Below, in pieces: positions 1 to 11,042 of a stretch of DNA of 64,000 nucleotides. The translations under genes were made by a program, and so were the position numbers. The notes under the pieces were generated by a model that was given only the letters and a program-made list of their open reading frames with translations, made no database searches and was not told the DNA's origin. The DNA is taken from contig CAMRHE010000054.1 of NCBI GenBank assembly GCA_947044405.1, positions 1,116,001-1,180,000 on the forward strand, in the 5' to 3' direction. Source of the DNA: Leptodactylus fallax. Taxonomy: Eukaryota > Chordata > Amphibia > Anura > Leptodactylidae. Numbering within the stretch: the first letter of the stretch is position 1; each line of letters begins with the position of its first letter.

Positions 1-2418
1 CCCTTATTCCTAACGACTCAAATAATAAAGTTATGCTTTATATAAGGGTGAACCATGCATCAATATTGAGTTGTGCTTTTTACAAGATAATGGAGTGTGT
101 CTATGGGAATTTATGGAAAATCTGCCATTTTTAGGTCAGACACTGATGTTGGACGAGAAGGTCTGGCTATAAATTGGCAAATTCTTTGAAAAGCCATTTT
201 TATAAATATGAAATGAGGAGTGCTATGGGGCATATCAGAGGCTCCAAAGGCTCTGTACTGTATTTAGATTTTAAATTCAGAGTCACTGTCATGTCCCATT
301 ACATTCAAGTTCTCTAGAACTACTGTGGCTCGTTTGATATCAAGTTTCCTGGTGACAGACTCTTTTTGATTTGCCCTTCAGTCATTTAAGATCACCAACA
401 GCTTTAGTATTTTACCAATTGATAAACTGCTACATTCTGAATATATACAGTACTTCCACATAATAGCATACATTCATAATACGAATATGGATAATTTCAT
501 AAATAAAAATGTATTCTGTGAATATTTTTAAATATGGCCTAAACAGGATCTGTTAAAAATAAGCATTCCATCTAGAATCTTATTGTTAGCAATGTAAAGA
601 AAAATTCAGTTTAAAAAAAAAAAATCACGCATCAGTAGTATATTTCTTTAATTAATATTAGAGAGATTCTTATTTTGACACTGTTCACCAAAGTGTTATG
701 TACAATAAGATTAAATGTGATTCAGCTTCGTAAAAAAGCAGGGTTTATAGAGAACTGTAAATAGGTCATTGAAAATAAACTCTCATGCTTTCTATGAAAG
801 AAAGAGTAGGGCTTCTGCTAGCGATTAGGGCAAATACAGATCTACAAAGATGTAATACTTTTCAGGAGAACTCTATTAGAAAAAGGTTACAAAACTATAG
901 AAAACCAAAATTTGGCTAACAATTACTGAATTCATAGACATGATAATAACCTTTTTCTATTTGTTTTTTAGAGTAACACTAGATATTTCACATAATGATA
1001 TACAGTTTTATGCCAAAATCTATGATTTTATAGAAAGTAGAAAAGTTCAGCATCAGATAAAAGTATATATCTTTATTGAACCTTCCCACTAAAATCCAGC
1101 AATACATCAGCAGTAGGGTGCAACAACTCTAATGTGTTTCAGACCTAGGAAATGACCTTTAATCACAGCATAGACACCTTGTGGGGGCACAAGGGTCATT
1201 AAAAAGACCAATCTACAGTAGGAAAAAAAAATTAAAACACCTGAAACACAACATATAACATACTGTATGTATACCAATCTATATAACATATAATATATGA
1301 AATATTGGATGCATTTAAACCAATCTAATGTTATTATATGTGGTGGAAATACAATTAGAATACACCATAATATACAACATATTAAAGACCGAATAATGAT
1401 CCATTGCTATTATTGCTACATCTATGGTTTGTGCCAGTTACAAACTCTGCTACATCTGTATGTCCGATCTTTGTTACATCAGTATGTTTGTACTGTTTCT
1501 GCAGTACTATTTGTACTATTCCTGCATTCATTTTGAAGTGAAAGAAAAAAAAATAATGCATTTCATAGAATCAAAAAGGAAAAATAATTTTGTAATGAAG
1601 TATTCTACAGTATACAAAGAAGGTGAATATGCAACATAAAGAGAGAACTGTGACATAGAATATACAGCAATTTGTATGGAAAGCTCAGAATAAAGTAAGA
1701 ATCAATGTTGATTTCTTTAGTTAGATGTGTGATGCCATCTAGTGCTGGTAAAGATTTCATCTATTGCTGTCACTTAATGTTAACGTATTTTTTTAAAGTA
1801 AAAAAGAATAGTAAACTGCAATAAAGGAAACAAAACAAAGAAACAAAAAATAAGATAAAATAAGCCCCAACAAACTAACATATTGTTTTGTTAACTATTA
1901 TATACTCTACAATATATCAAATGCATGTAGTATGAAAAGTAAAAGGAGCATATCATAGTTATCAATAATTGAACTCTGAGTATTTACAGAAAGCAGGTAT
2001 AATAACTATGGGGAGTCTCTAGGGGATACATGCTGTCTTGACCACTAGCAACATGAAATTCCCAAAGCCCCACTTGTTGCAAACAACTATGTTTTAAAAC
2101 ATAGTCTCATAATGAGTCTGGAAAAAGAAGTGCCCTGTGGGTAGATCACTGCTGCATTTTCCCTGCCCTTCTATGCTTGATTGACAGGTCTTTCCCTTTA
2201 AGCAAACACTGAAAGACCTTTCAATCAAGTCAAGTCAGGCAGCGAGAAACCATTTGGGATCCACCCATGGGACACTATTCCTCATTCCTGGCCTGTTTAT
2301 AAACAATGTTTTCTCTGAATCTCTGTGGCATTTGAGAGTAAATATAGTTCTTTATAATCTCTATATTCCTAATTATAATTTTAGTGCCCATTGAAATATA
2401 TGAAATTATGCTCTGCAT
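1..2418. other. AT-rich unassigned sequence
   Basis: No coding region, transposon end or tandem array that I can support. Open frames here are short, lack recognisable domains and look like chance products of AT-rich DNA. The only local structure noted is the hairpin at 2176-2229, listed separately. Confidence 0.6.
2176..2229. repeat. Short inverted repeat (hairpin)
   Basis: Two 19-base arms (cttgattgacaggtctttc and its near-complement) pair with one mismatch around a ~16-base loop. It may be a piece of a decayed foldback element. No function can be read from it. Confidence 0.55.
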
Positions 2419-2930
2419 AGGCTGGGTTCACATCAGCGTTGGTGTCTCCGCACCTAATCTGTGATCCGTCAAAAGATCTTGAAAACTGATTAGAATGGGT
2501 CGTCTGAAAAACCATTGATTTCAATAGGTTTTTAAAACCATCCGCAGGTGTGCATTTGGAGCATTTCTGCTGTGTATCTATTCTTTTGGATGGAGACAAA
2601 AGTCAGACTTGCAGCACTTTTGCTCCATCCAAAAAATAAGTATACACGATCCGTATATCTATTTCTTTTTAACATTGAGGGCTATGGAAGGCGGACTCAA
2701 ATGGATGATAATTCATTAGTGTCCATTTTGCAATCCATTTTTCGCTCTTCATTCTTCAGAATGTACGGTATGGAAAATGAAGACGGGGGGGGGGGGGATG
2801 TACTTGCCAAACGAACACAGACAGATTATAGTATGTGCCGTGTATCCATTTGTGTCCGTTTTTTTGATGAAAACGTTGTTTGTTTAGACAGATTTGCAAC
2901 GGGCAGATACCAGGCACAGATGTGAACATG
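2419..2930. mobile_element. Foldback MITE with 'gttcacat' ends
   Basis: The left end (ggctgggttcacatcagcg) is matched in inverted form by the right end (cagatgtgaacatg), and 'tccatcc'/'ggatgga' motifs recur in inverted orientation inside. The interior also holds a 13-base G run at 2785-2797. It has no coding capacity. Terminal similarity groups it with the foldbacks at 6971-7358, 10122-10505 and 16179-16444. The arms are diverged, so this is an old copy. Confidence 0.55.
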
Positions 2931-3284
2931 TTATATGGTGTCATATGGTGTTATATGGTATATGAAGCATATGTCTGCAGCTGTAAAATTTAAATGTGTT
3001 TGTACTACAGTATAGATGATCTCCAGTTTAGTAATTTCCTCATTAAACCACCTCAACACAATATCACAACATATTTAGAAAAGCATTGGAAGGCTAGTTA
3101 GGGCTTGTTAACTAGTGGTAGTGTGTAGTTAACTGCAGTATAGTGCAGATGTTTCAGATAGAACCTTGAGCTCTTTAGTTTAGTGGTAGTTATCCCAAGA
3201 CAGCGTGTCCCCTAACATTGGGCCCCACAGTTCAAAGAAAAAAAAAACCTTTTACTGCTGAGAGAAGATCACCACTAATGAATA
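2931..3284. other. Unassigned sequence
   Basis: No gene or clear repeat boundary seen. A triplet repeat (taa)n starts at its right edge; it is the tail of the LINE fragment that follows. Confidence 0.5.
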
Positions 3285-3912
3285 ATAATAATAATAATAA
3301 TACATTTTATGTATATAGCGCCAAAATATTCCGCAGCACTGTACAATTTGTAGGGTTCAAGTACAGACAAAAAAGATACATTACATAGAAATAGTCAATT
3401 CACACAATGGGACTGATAGCCCTGCTCGCAAGAGCTTACAATCTATGAGGTAGAGGGGGTAACACAAGAGGTAGCAGGGGCGGCATCGGAGGTAGCATTG
3501 CTTATAAAATGGTCAGACAATTTTGTAATAGAGGTTACTGTCATTACACATATATAAAGCTGTATGAGCCGTCACCAGTCGTGTCCTTTAATGTGCAGAT
3601 GGTGCCTGGACATATAAAGTTAGTCTGAAATGGCATCATATCCTGTGGGGTAATGTGAGAGCGTGAACAGAGGAGGGTTCGTTTTAGGGATTCTAACTAT
3701 GGAAGGGTTTACATTAGGAATTGTGATAGGCCTGTTTGAAAAGATATGTCTTTAGTTTGCGCTTGAATCTGTAGAAATTGGGGGTTAATCTGATAGTCTG
3801 GGATAGAGCATTCCAGAGAAGTGGTGCAACTCGTGAGAAGTCTTGTATATGAGCGTAGGAGATTCTGATAATAGAGGATGTTAGAGGATGTTGAGAAAAC
3901 CTGGTATGCAAG
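3285..3912 (-). mobile_element. L2/CR1-type LINE 3' end, 5'-truncated
   Basis: Read on the minus strand, the fragment has the last part of a non-LTR retrotransposon ORF2, then a 3' untranslated region containing 'gcgctatatacataaa', and ends in an ATT-triplet tail (the TAA repeat near 3285-3302). This order and the simple-repeat tail are typical of L2/CR1-like LINEs, and the 'agcgccaaaatattccgcag' block is common in frog genomes. Only about 0.6 kb is left, as expected from 5' truncation during reverse transcription. The exact clade is not certain. Confidence 0.7.
3714..3911 (-). pseudogene. LINE ORF2 C-terminal remnant
   Basis: About 65 codons on the minus strand encode 'SRVAPLLWNAL' followed by 'FKRKLKTYLFKQAY'. 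This matches the usual C-terminus of vertebrate L2/CR1 ORF2 proteins, where an '(A)P.LWN.LP' block is followed by 'F(K)..LKT.LF..A(Y)'. The endonuclease and reverse transcriptase domains are missing. The first Met in the frame is accidental; the real frame would run in from upstream. It is a dead fragment, not a gene. Confidence 0.7.
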
Positions 3913-4404
3913 GTGGAAATGAGATTGCATTTTCCCCACTAGTGGCTAAAACAGAAACCAAAGGAACAGAGGAATAAAGGATGAAATGACGAAGAGCAGA
4001 TGACACCCACGTCCATGTATGTAGTATACCCTGTGTGTGGATACTGCTTGTAAAGGAACTGTGCCTCTATATTACTGTGTATGATCATCGCTTGTTCAAC
4101 TCCCATTTTGTCTCCTGTGTCTCTTTTGCACCTGATATCAAAGGTATCCTGAAACCAGTAGACCAATAACAGGGAGTACCCCAGTGGAAAAATTTCTACC
4201 ATCAACCATTTAGGTGCAAACCCCTCATCACTGTGCTGCCCTAGGCCCTGTAAAATAATTTGGTGCCAAAGCCACCATAAAAGCAGAGAGTGAGGCTGAC
4301 TACCATATTAGGGCTCCCTCACTGAGCCAACTTCACACTGCTAGTCCCAGGATGTTGAACTTAAAAAGAGCAAGAATAGGTATAAGAATGGTACACTCTG
4401 GGTC
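3913..4404. other. Unassigned sequence
   Basis: No recognisable coding region or repeat boundary. Short open frames lack domain signals. Confidence 0.5.
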
Positions 4405-5460
4405 AATATAAAATATACGTACAAAAGTATTGGACACCTACAGGAGCTTTTATTTCATTCAGTTGGTCATTGCTTTGCAGCTAAAACAGCTTCCAGTCTT
4501 TTGGGAGTGTGTCTGTAGGTTTCTTTTCATCCAATTATTCAGAAGAGCATTTGTGAGATCAGACACAGAAGTTGGACAAGAGGGCTTGGTTCACAATCTC
4601 TGTTTTAGTCCCTCCCTTACTATTTGATGGGGCTAAGGTCAAGACTGTGTGTGGAATAGTCAAGTTGTTACACATCAAGCTCACTCAACCAAAACATTAT
4701 AGAACTTACTCTGTGCACTGGGCTCACTCATGTTGGAACAGTTGGAATAGAACGGGACCTTCCCCAAATTGTTCCTACAAAGTTAAAAGCATACAATTGT
4801 TCAAAAAGTCTTATTATGGTGAAGTATAAACATTTCCCTTGACTGAAACTAAGAGGGCTAGGGAAGTCCCTGATAAAAAAAAACCAAAAAAGAAAACATA
4901 GCATCACTCCTTCTTAATAAACTTTACAGTCGGCACAATGCAGACAGACAGGTGTTATTCTCCTGGCAGATGGAGAAGTAATATTTGCCACTCCAAAGAA
5001 CATGTTTCCAGAGTACAGTGGTGGCACGTTTTACACCACTTCTTCTGACACTTGGCTTTGTGTTTAGTGATGTAAGGCTTGCATGCAACTGTCTGGCAAT
5101 GGGAATCCGTGCACAGTTTCTGTGCTAATTTTAATGCCAGGGCGGGTTTGGGATGTGGTCTTCTTCATGGCTGAGTTGCTATTTTCCAAAAAGCTTTTAC
5201 TTTTCAATAATACCACTTACAGCTGATCACGGAATTTCTAAGAGGGAAGAAATTTCATAAACTGACTTGCTTCAAAGGAAACATCCTATTACAGTACCAA
5301 TATGGAATACAGTGAGCTGTTTAGAACAACCCATTTTTCACAAACTGCATGGCTGGAAGCTGAATTTTATATACCTGTGGCAATGAACTGAATGAAACAC
5401 CTGAATTCAGTGATTAGGCGATATCTCCCAATATTGTTGCCCAAATAGTATATTTCAATA
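4405..5460 (-). pseudogene. Decayed Tc1-like transposon and transposase
   Basis: The ends are degenerate inverted repeats ('gtacaaaagtattggacacc' on the left; 'gggcaacaatattggg' on the complement of the right). Read on the minus strand from about 5370, translation gives in order: a 'KQLT.FH.GTVIGC' start, 'KS..EISSLL.IP.SAVSGII' (the first helix-turn-helix of Tc1-like transposases), the region before the first catalytic Asp ('CVKRATTVLWKHVLWSG', Asp lost), and a worn C-terminal part ending near 4440. There are many stops and frameshifts. The same family left fragments at 54160-54354, 56513-56790 and 60250-60402. It is an old, inactive copy. Confidence 0.7.
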
Positions 5461-6114
5461 TATTGTTATATTACTACAGAAGCTTACTGTCAAGAGTAGA
5501 GAAAACCCTAAACAGTAATTTGTAAGCTGCTCTGACACTGACATAAAATATTGGTTCTAAAAGAAAGAAAGAACCATGCTGAGTAGGTTTTCTATACATC
5601 TGCACTACATGCCTCAATATTTCGCCCTTCGTTGCTATTTTTATTTGGCTTGACAGAATGCAAATTGCTATACTTCTAGTGAATAGCTTCTATAATCACA
5701 CTTAACTTAATTATACATGTTGTTTGCATCCTGAGTGCTGATAAAATAATGCAAATGTATGGTTTTAACTTACTAGAGTGTCATACCTAATATATTTGTA
5801 ACAACAGATATTAAAATAGTTTAATTTTATCAAGAACTCAGACTAAAAGGATCAGGACACTATATTAGAAATGATAGCTAAATAAACTAAAATAAAAGTC
5901 AAGGTTTACCATTATACTAGCTGTTATTTGGTACAAGTTAAGCAAATTATTAGATAATATAAACATATACTAGACAGTCTAAGACGCATCACTTATTTTT
6001 CACTACATTTCTGGTAATAATGGCTAATAAATATGTTGCCCAGCGAGTAACATACAAAGTGTCAAAATTGTGCAAATTCATTGAAATAATATGGGTGTAT
6101 AGGTTTATTCATGT
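5461..6114. other. AT-rich unassigned sequence
   Basis: No gene, transposon end or tandem repeat identified. Confidence 0.5.
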
Positions 6115-6470
6115 AACATCCATCACATGTCCGTTTTGAGAACAGATTGAATCCAATGTGTCTACTCACATGTCATGGTTTTTATGACCGTCTGTTTTCA
6201 CGGCTGTCATAAAAACTGACATACACTATCTTTGTCCATCAAAACGAATATAGATTGTGAATAGACCCATTGGCATACATGTGTTTTACAACGGCTATGT
6301 AATGGCCATTTCAATAATGGTCGTCGCATGGCCGTTATTCACTGACATGTGAATAAGTGTAATCTGTGGACTTGCACGGACAGATGGCACTGCAAGTCCA
6401 CTAACGTTTTTCACGACAATAGGTCTGAAAAAACAGCAAGGCTATGTAAATAAGGCTTAAGTCTGTTATA
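6115..6470. repeat. Foldback repeat, diverged
   Basis: Contains inverted blocks such as 'tgtcatggtttttatgaccg' against 'cggctgtcataaaaactgac', and 'ggacttgcac' against 'gcaagtcc', spread over ~300 bases. It is probably a worn MITE of the kind seen at 2419-2930. The outer limits are approximate. Confidence 0.45.
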
Positions 6471-6970
6471 CATATGGGACCAGATATCACTGATCTCCAG
6501 TTTAGTTAACTAGCGCATTTTATCATGAAACCTATTTAAAACAATACCATAACAATTAATACTTTCTACCTATCTCGCACAGACTGACCATGTCGACACA
6601 AATAGGATAATTGGCATATAACTTTGTCTGTACTTATCAGGAGATCATGTTTCTTTAGAAGCAGTTAGAAAAACTACTAGGAGAAATTCACCAAGCTAAA
6701 TCCACCAGAATTCTGGCTCAGTTTGCAACAAAAACTGGCCTATGTACTGTGCATAACATAGGTGATATAATCTTAAGTAGGTTATACATTGTAGCTGTTG
6801 GCTGAACATTATCTGACATGACTGCTGCATACAAATGCATGCTTGGTTTAGACAACCAGTACATGCATGCCACTGTATGTAGCTTGTTATTTTATTTACA
6901 TTATAGATGGACTACGTTGTACATTGGGACAGAGCTGAGATTATTGTGTGACAGTATAAAAAATGATATT
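6471..6970. other. Unassigned sequence
   Basis: No recognisable gene or repeat boundary. Confidence 0.5.
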
Positions 6971-7358
6971 AAGGGTCGGTTCACACCTGCGATTGAGTCC
7001 GTCCGCTGCCAATCCGAGTGAAAATCTCAGGAAACAGGATAGGCATCGGATACCAACAGGTTAGCGACGCATTGGTTAAAAACCCATTCCTTTGAATGGG
7101 TTTTTAAAGCAATGCGCAGGTGAGCGTTTACACCCTCTGCGCTGCGAAGCCGTTTTTTTTCGTAGGACACGAAGTCCTGCATGTCCGACTTTGTTTCCGA
7201 CGAAAAAAAAAGGATTTACAGCGCAGAGGGTGTAAGCATGAATGGGTTTTTAACCAATGCGTCGCTATCCTGTCGGTATCCGATGCCTATCCTGTTTCCC
7301 GAGCTTTTCACTCGGATTGGCAGCGGACGGACTCAAGCGCAGGTGTGAACCCACCCTA
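6971..7358. mobile_element. Long-arm foldback MITE
   Basis: Nearly the whole 388-base unit is one inverted repeat. Left-arm blocks 'gtccgtccgctgccaatccg', 'aggataggcatcggatacc' and 'acaccctctgcgctg' reappear inverted in order in the right arm, so arms of about 170 bases could pair. The ends are 'agggtcggttcacacctgcg' and its inverted counterpart. It has no coding capacity. The good arm match suggests a younger copy than that at 2419-2930. Confidence 0.85.
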
Positions 7359-8279
7359 ACTCCTACTCTGATCAATGATCCAAAACTAAACGTATTTTAC
7401 TATGAGTCAAGACTATGTTGCTCTACTCTATAGCCTTTTAGGCTATTGTTATATAAGCAATGATGAAAATGCACAAAGCACTGCTAAGTGGGAACTGCAT
7501 GGGACAATGTGGCACAAATTTATTGAAATAAATCAGGTAGATTGATAGAATAGAAATTATAAATAGTACTGTTAATACCCTGAGCCACGGCTATAACTCA
7601 CAGAAATAACTTTTGGAAGCGACTGATTTTCCTTGCAGAACTCCAGCTGGTAGGAAGTCTTAAAGGGGTTGGCTCATAAATACAGCCCCCAACTATGTGG
7701 CTATTGTATACTTTTAGGATGAAGACTATGCTTGGTACTTTTGAGATTCTAAATCAATACTGTGACTCTTAGGATTAGCTCTTGGAAAGTAAAGGTTTTG
7801 CTTGTGGAGTTCCAGCTGGTAGGAAATCTTAAAGTGGTTGTCTCATGAGCATGATGCCCCTCCATGTGTACATCATAGAAAGGAGTCCCCTGTTCAGAAA
7901 AACTCTCTATGAGCTGGTCTCTTGAACTTGAGCCATCCCTGTATTACATGGATGCAAATTTACCTGACTGGCTCCATGTAATACTACATTATCTGCTGTT
8001 TCATCGATTTAAGCGAAAAATAATGCAAAATAACTCTACTCCAGAGGGAAGAAATACTGTTTTTCCCTCCAGTGCCACCTAAAGGTGGCTACCCAGTAAG
8101 TCATTATCTAACTATTTATTGAACCTTCAAACCTGATTATGTATATCAACCTATCTGTATAATTGAGCATATGTTGCTATATAAGCAATATTGCTAGTCA
8201 CTTGACATAGATTAACACTTTATTTATAGAATGATACCTGATAAAATAAATGAAAGCACTTATGGGTAAGGAATATATA
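7359..8279. repeat. Unassigned sequence with one ~177-bp direct duplication
   Basis: Two related blocks lie in direct orientation: 7575-7675 and 7755-7850. Both contain 'ttccagctggtaggaa' or a one-base variant, then 'tcttaaag.ggttg.ctcat'. The offset is about 177 bases. The rest of the stretch has no recognisable feature. Confidence 0.5.
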
Positions 8280-8282
8280 CAT

Positions 8283-8311
<29 letters not shown>
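8283..8311. repeat. A-run and (AT)n microsatellite
   Basis: Thirteen A bases are followed by about eight AT units. Confidence 0.9.
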
Positions 8312-8313
<2 letters not shown>

Positions 8314-9608
8314 TCTGTGGACAGGCTGTCATTTATCATAGCAGTATTATAGTATAATGTCTATGCAAACGCTAATTTAGAATAAATAACTACATATATA
8401 ATATAATACTTTATGCCCTTAATTCTGAATACAGTTTAGCTGCAGCAGTGATCAGATTTAAAGCATCAGTATAAACACTGAATTGAAATGAATCATCGTG
8501 TAGGCTGGAAGTGTTACCAGCATCTTCTTCATGATTGCTATTTTGGGACTTATCTTCTCGATAGCTTAAAATTGTCTGCCTTAAAGAGTTTGTAAAGAAA
8601 AAAATAGTTTTCAGCAGAATACATAATGGATAATGTGTGTTATTATCATGTTAGAACAGTTTACTTTAATTTCAACAATTAAGTAAATGCATTAGCAGCA
8701 TTTTTACATAATGCAGTTGAGATAATAAGGCAGTGAGGATAATACTGCCAGTTTATCCCATATTTGTGATTTACATAGGCTCAGATTTTGAAAAAGATGT
8801 TTGGCCAAGCTCAGTGTTCAATGAATATCTATGGAAATGACCTTCCATATATGCTACATGTACAGTATGAATTAAATAAGTCCTCATGCACACAATTTTT
8901 ATTTTTATTTATTTTTTTAAAGGATAGCACACTGACCCATTCATTTCTATGGCCTCATCCACACAACTGAGATCCCAGCCTGCAAAACTCAGTGTAATTC
9001 ATTTATTCAAGTGTATGAATCTTTGGAAAACACAGATAGCATATAGATGCCATGTGTGTGCAGTCCAATACTTTTCTCACGGACCTGCATGCACAACAAT
9101 AGTTATGTGCATGTAGTCTATTTAATTAGTTTGCAGTTATACTTAATTCAATATAGTTCAGTATAGTATTACTTAAAATATTGCAATTTTACTGATAGTG
9201 AATATACTGTAAGATACAGATGATTTTTAGCTGCACAAAAATGTTTCAGTTATCAAGACATATTAGGGATTGCTATAGGTCTGCAGTCCATGTACATCAA
9301 TTTCAAAAAGTTTTTTCACCGCCATGGAAAAAGTCTATTCACTGACAAAGACTGAGAGACACTTAGTGTCATTGGCTGTACAGTGTGGGCTATGAGGTTT
9401 TCAGCCCAGAGATGGAATGAATGCCAGACAAAGGGTGATTGGTTGTCTTCAGGCCTACTGAAAGGAACTATTTCTCCAAATTAACATAGTGAGTGAGTGG
9501 ACTGTTGGAGCAAAGAGATCTAACACAAGAGTAATATTCCTCTTCCAGCATATCAGAGTGAAATCTTCTATAAGTAATATGTTTTTGAACACATTCTTGA
9601 GTCTGTAC
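8312..9608. other. AT-rich unassigned sequence
   Basis: No gene or complete repeat recognised. Around 8935-9130 there are short inverted motifs ('tgcatgcacaa'/'ttatgtgcatg') that may be a foldback relic. Confidence 0.45.
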
Positions 9609-11042
9609 TTAACCCCTTCCAGCTGTAGCCATTTTTTGATTTTTGTGATTTATTCCCCGCCTTCCAAAAGCCATAACTTTTTTTTATTTTTCCATTCATA
9701 TGGGGGCTTAGTTTTTGTGGGACAAATTGCACTTATTGTGGTACCATTTAATATTGTGTACAATATACAGAAAAGCTGGAAAAAAATTCAGAATGAGGTG
9801 GAATTATAGAAAAACTATGTTTCTGCGACATTCTTATAATTGTTTTCACTGCATTCACTGTGCAGCCAAAATGACATGTTGCCTGTATTCTTCAGGTCGG
9901 TACAATTATGGTGATACCAAATTTATATAGCTTATATTACATTTTAACAAACACCTTAACAAAATTCAAAACTTAGAAGTAAAAAAAAAACATATTTCAG
10001 TCGCCATATCCATTTTGAAGAATGTCTGATGTTTTGATCGCTTTTTATGTAAATTTTTATGGGAGGGAAAACGGTGGAAAATGGTGGCTCAGCTCTTTTG
10101 ATTTTTTTTTCCTGCTATTGTGTAAGGACCGGTTCACATCTGTGTTCGGGTTTCCGTTCGGAGAGTCCGCTGAGGGACTCCCCCTATCGGAAACCTATGC
10201 ACATAAAAAAGTGGTTTACCCGGGAAATCCGCGAACACCATAGACTATAATGGGGTCTGTGTTGTTTCCGCTCGGTTTCCGCATGAAACATGCAGAAACA
10301 TGTGGAGAGGAAAGTGCTTCTTGCAGCACTTTCCTCTCCGCTTGCTTCGTGCAGAAACTGAGCGGAAATCACACGGACCCCAATATAGTCTATGGGGTCC
10401 ACGGGTTTCCCAGGTAAACTGCTTTTTATGTGTATAGGTTTCCATTCGGGGGTCCCCAAGCGGATTCCCCCACGGAAACCCGAACATAGATGTGAACCGG
10501 GCCTTAGCTGTATGGGAAAAATATTTTTATAAATTTGAAGCTTGGACATTTTCAGATGTGAAGATGCATAATTTGTTTATGTTTGCTTTTGTTTACTTAT
10601 TTTTATTTTAAATCTAGGAAAATTGGGTCATTTGAATTTTTTTATTATTATTTTTTTATATATATTTCTAAAAAAAATTTGTTATTTTTTTAACTGTTTT
10701 ATTAGCACTCTTTGGTGGCTTGAGCATGCAATCTTTTGATTGTTTGGCCATAGACCAACTTCAATAGCTATATTCCTATTATAGGAACAGGACGGTTCCT
10801 GTGATCTCGCCATGGCAAAGGTACAGCAGCTGTGAGGACAGTCATCAGGCGTCTTCAGGGACACTCAGGGGGCTATCACATAAAGCAATTCCCGCAATCA
10901 GAGTGAGCTCTGTTCGAGAGCAATAGCTCTAGGTCCCTGCTGTGTAATACACTCTAGACCCGATGGTTATGTTGGCTGCTCTGCTTCAGAGCAGCCGCAA
11001 TGTTTAAAAACCCGGCTTTGGCGGATATCGGGAAATGGTTAA
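9609..11042. mobile_element. TTAA-bounded non-autonomous DNA element
   Basis: The element starts TTAA-ccccttcc (9609) and ends ggaaatgg-TTAA (11042), so short inverted termini sit inside TTAA duplications. TTAA targets are used by piggyBac and Kolobok elements; which applies here is not settled. The interior has blocks such as 'tatgggggcttagtttttg' that I recognise as a common dispersed frog repeat, and no coding capacity. A foldback MITE at 10122-10505 is inserted in it. Confidence 0.6.
10122..10505. mobile_element. Foldback MITE inside the TTAA element
   Basis: The left end 'taaggaccggttcacatctg' is the inverted match of the right end 'agatgtgaaccgggcctta'. Inner blocks 'gttcgggtttccgttcgg' and 'cggaaacccgaac' also pair. 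A central hairpin at 10302-10337 has ~15-bp arms (ggagaggaaagtgct) around a 6-base loop. There is no coding capacity. It interrupts the 9609-11042 element and is therefore younger. Confidence 0.8.

Noticed and set aside
2756..2944. Coding frames in the 2.4-2.9 kb foldback
   Set aside because: Both strands are open because the DNA is an inverted repeat with a G run; no protein family match.
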